Shown piece after piece: positions 63,880 through 64,000 of a DNA stretch of 64,000 bases. A program made the position numbers and the translations under genes. The stretch spans positions 10,228,096 to 10,292,095 of the forward strand of contig JAKJHU010000023.1 of assembly GCA_022316685.1 (NCBI GenBank). The letters are read 5' to 3'. This DNA comes from Progne subis subis (lineage: Eukaryota; Chordata; Aves; Passeriformes; Hirundinidae). The notes beneath the pieces were generated by a model. It was not told the origin of the DNA. It saw nothing but the letters and a program-made list of their open reading frames with translations, and ran no database searches. Numbering within the stretch: position 1 is the stretch's first letter; each line of letters starts with the position of its first letter.

Positions 63880-64000
63880 GATTTTTTTTGGTATGCAGAG
63901 TGGGTTGGGATTTTTTGGTTGGGTTGCTTCTGTCTTCTTGGGAGAGGGAGGGGGGGTTGTGTTTTGGGGTTTTGTTGTTTGAGGTTTTTTTCAGGACATA
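63880..64000. repeat. T/G-rich low-complexity DNA at the window end
   Basis: Mixed T and G runs (GGATTTTTTTTGG, GGGAGGGGGGG, TTTTGGGGTTTTG) continue to the last base. G runs here could form a quadruplex, but nothing else is recognised. Confidence 0.75.

Larger units (their letters stand above)
45969..64000 (+). other. GEMIN8 intron 3 (continues past the window)
   Basis: After the donor at 45,969 I found no sequence encoding the conserved Gemin8 C-terminus, so at least 18 kb of intron is inferred. It contains CR1 tails near 49.0 kb and 61.6 kb, a partial LTR at 59.9-60.3 kb, a candidate alternative terminal exon at 50,675, perfect hairpins at 49,762 and 53,780, and T/G-rich low-complexity DNA at the window's end. 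Everything else looks like unremarkable AT-rich intronic DNA. A missed short exon is possible because I scanned by eye. Confidence 0.55.

Overview
The window reads as nuclear DNA from a bird. It is mostly non-coding and AT-rich, with mono- and trinucleotide runs. It holds 3' tails of CR1-type LINEs ending in degenerate ATTCTATG-like repeats, two fragments resembling avian endogenous-retrovirus LTRs, and one spliced gene with a CpG-island promoter. No bacterial features, CRISPR array, rRNA or convincing tRNA was found. Species cannot be fixed from the sequence.

The only gene I can support is GEMIN8 (gem-associated protein 8, an SMN-complex subunit) on the + strand. Its parts are: a CpG island at about 38,010-38,680 with a likely non-coding first exon; a 38-nt exon at 42,639-42,676 whose last three bases are the probable start codon; and a 469-nt coding exon at 45,500-45,968. 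The coding exon carries the conserved PWYS..VYARYW motif, an acidic stretch built from a 30-nt tandem repeat, and the DLSNMEITEEL..FF(Y)AETERHREE block. The conserved C-terminal coding exon was not found by eye and probably lies beyond position 64,000, so intron 3 would be at least 18 kb.

Layout. 1-37,650: gene-poor DNA upstream of GEMIN8; by known vertebrate synteny this would be the GEMIN8-GLRA2 interval. It holds a GC-rich patch with tandem TATA-like boxes (11,280-11,710), an LTR with a leader remnant (25,741-26,330), a short CR1 tail and several perfect hairpins. 37,655-38,060: a CR1 3' end running straight into the GEMIN8 CpG island. 38,305-64,000: GEMIN8 introns, with two more CR1 tails, a partial ERVL-like LTR in sense orientation (59,886-60,285), and a phase-compatible candidate alternative terminal exon (50,675-50,910).

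No strongly supported new system emerged. The items most worth testing are the candidate alternative GEMIN8 terminal exon, the in-frame minisatellite in the acidic region, the NAGNAG acceptor next to the start codon, the isolated GC-rich/TATA element near 11.5 kb, and the perfect inverted repeats.
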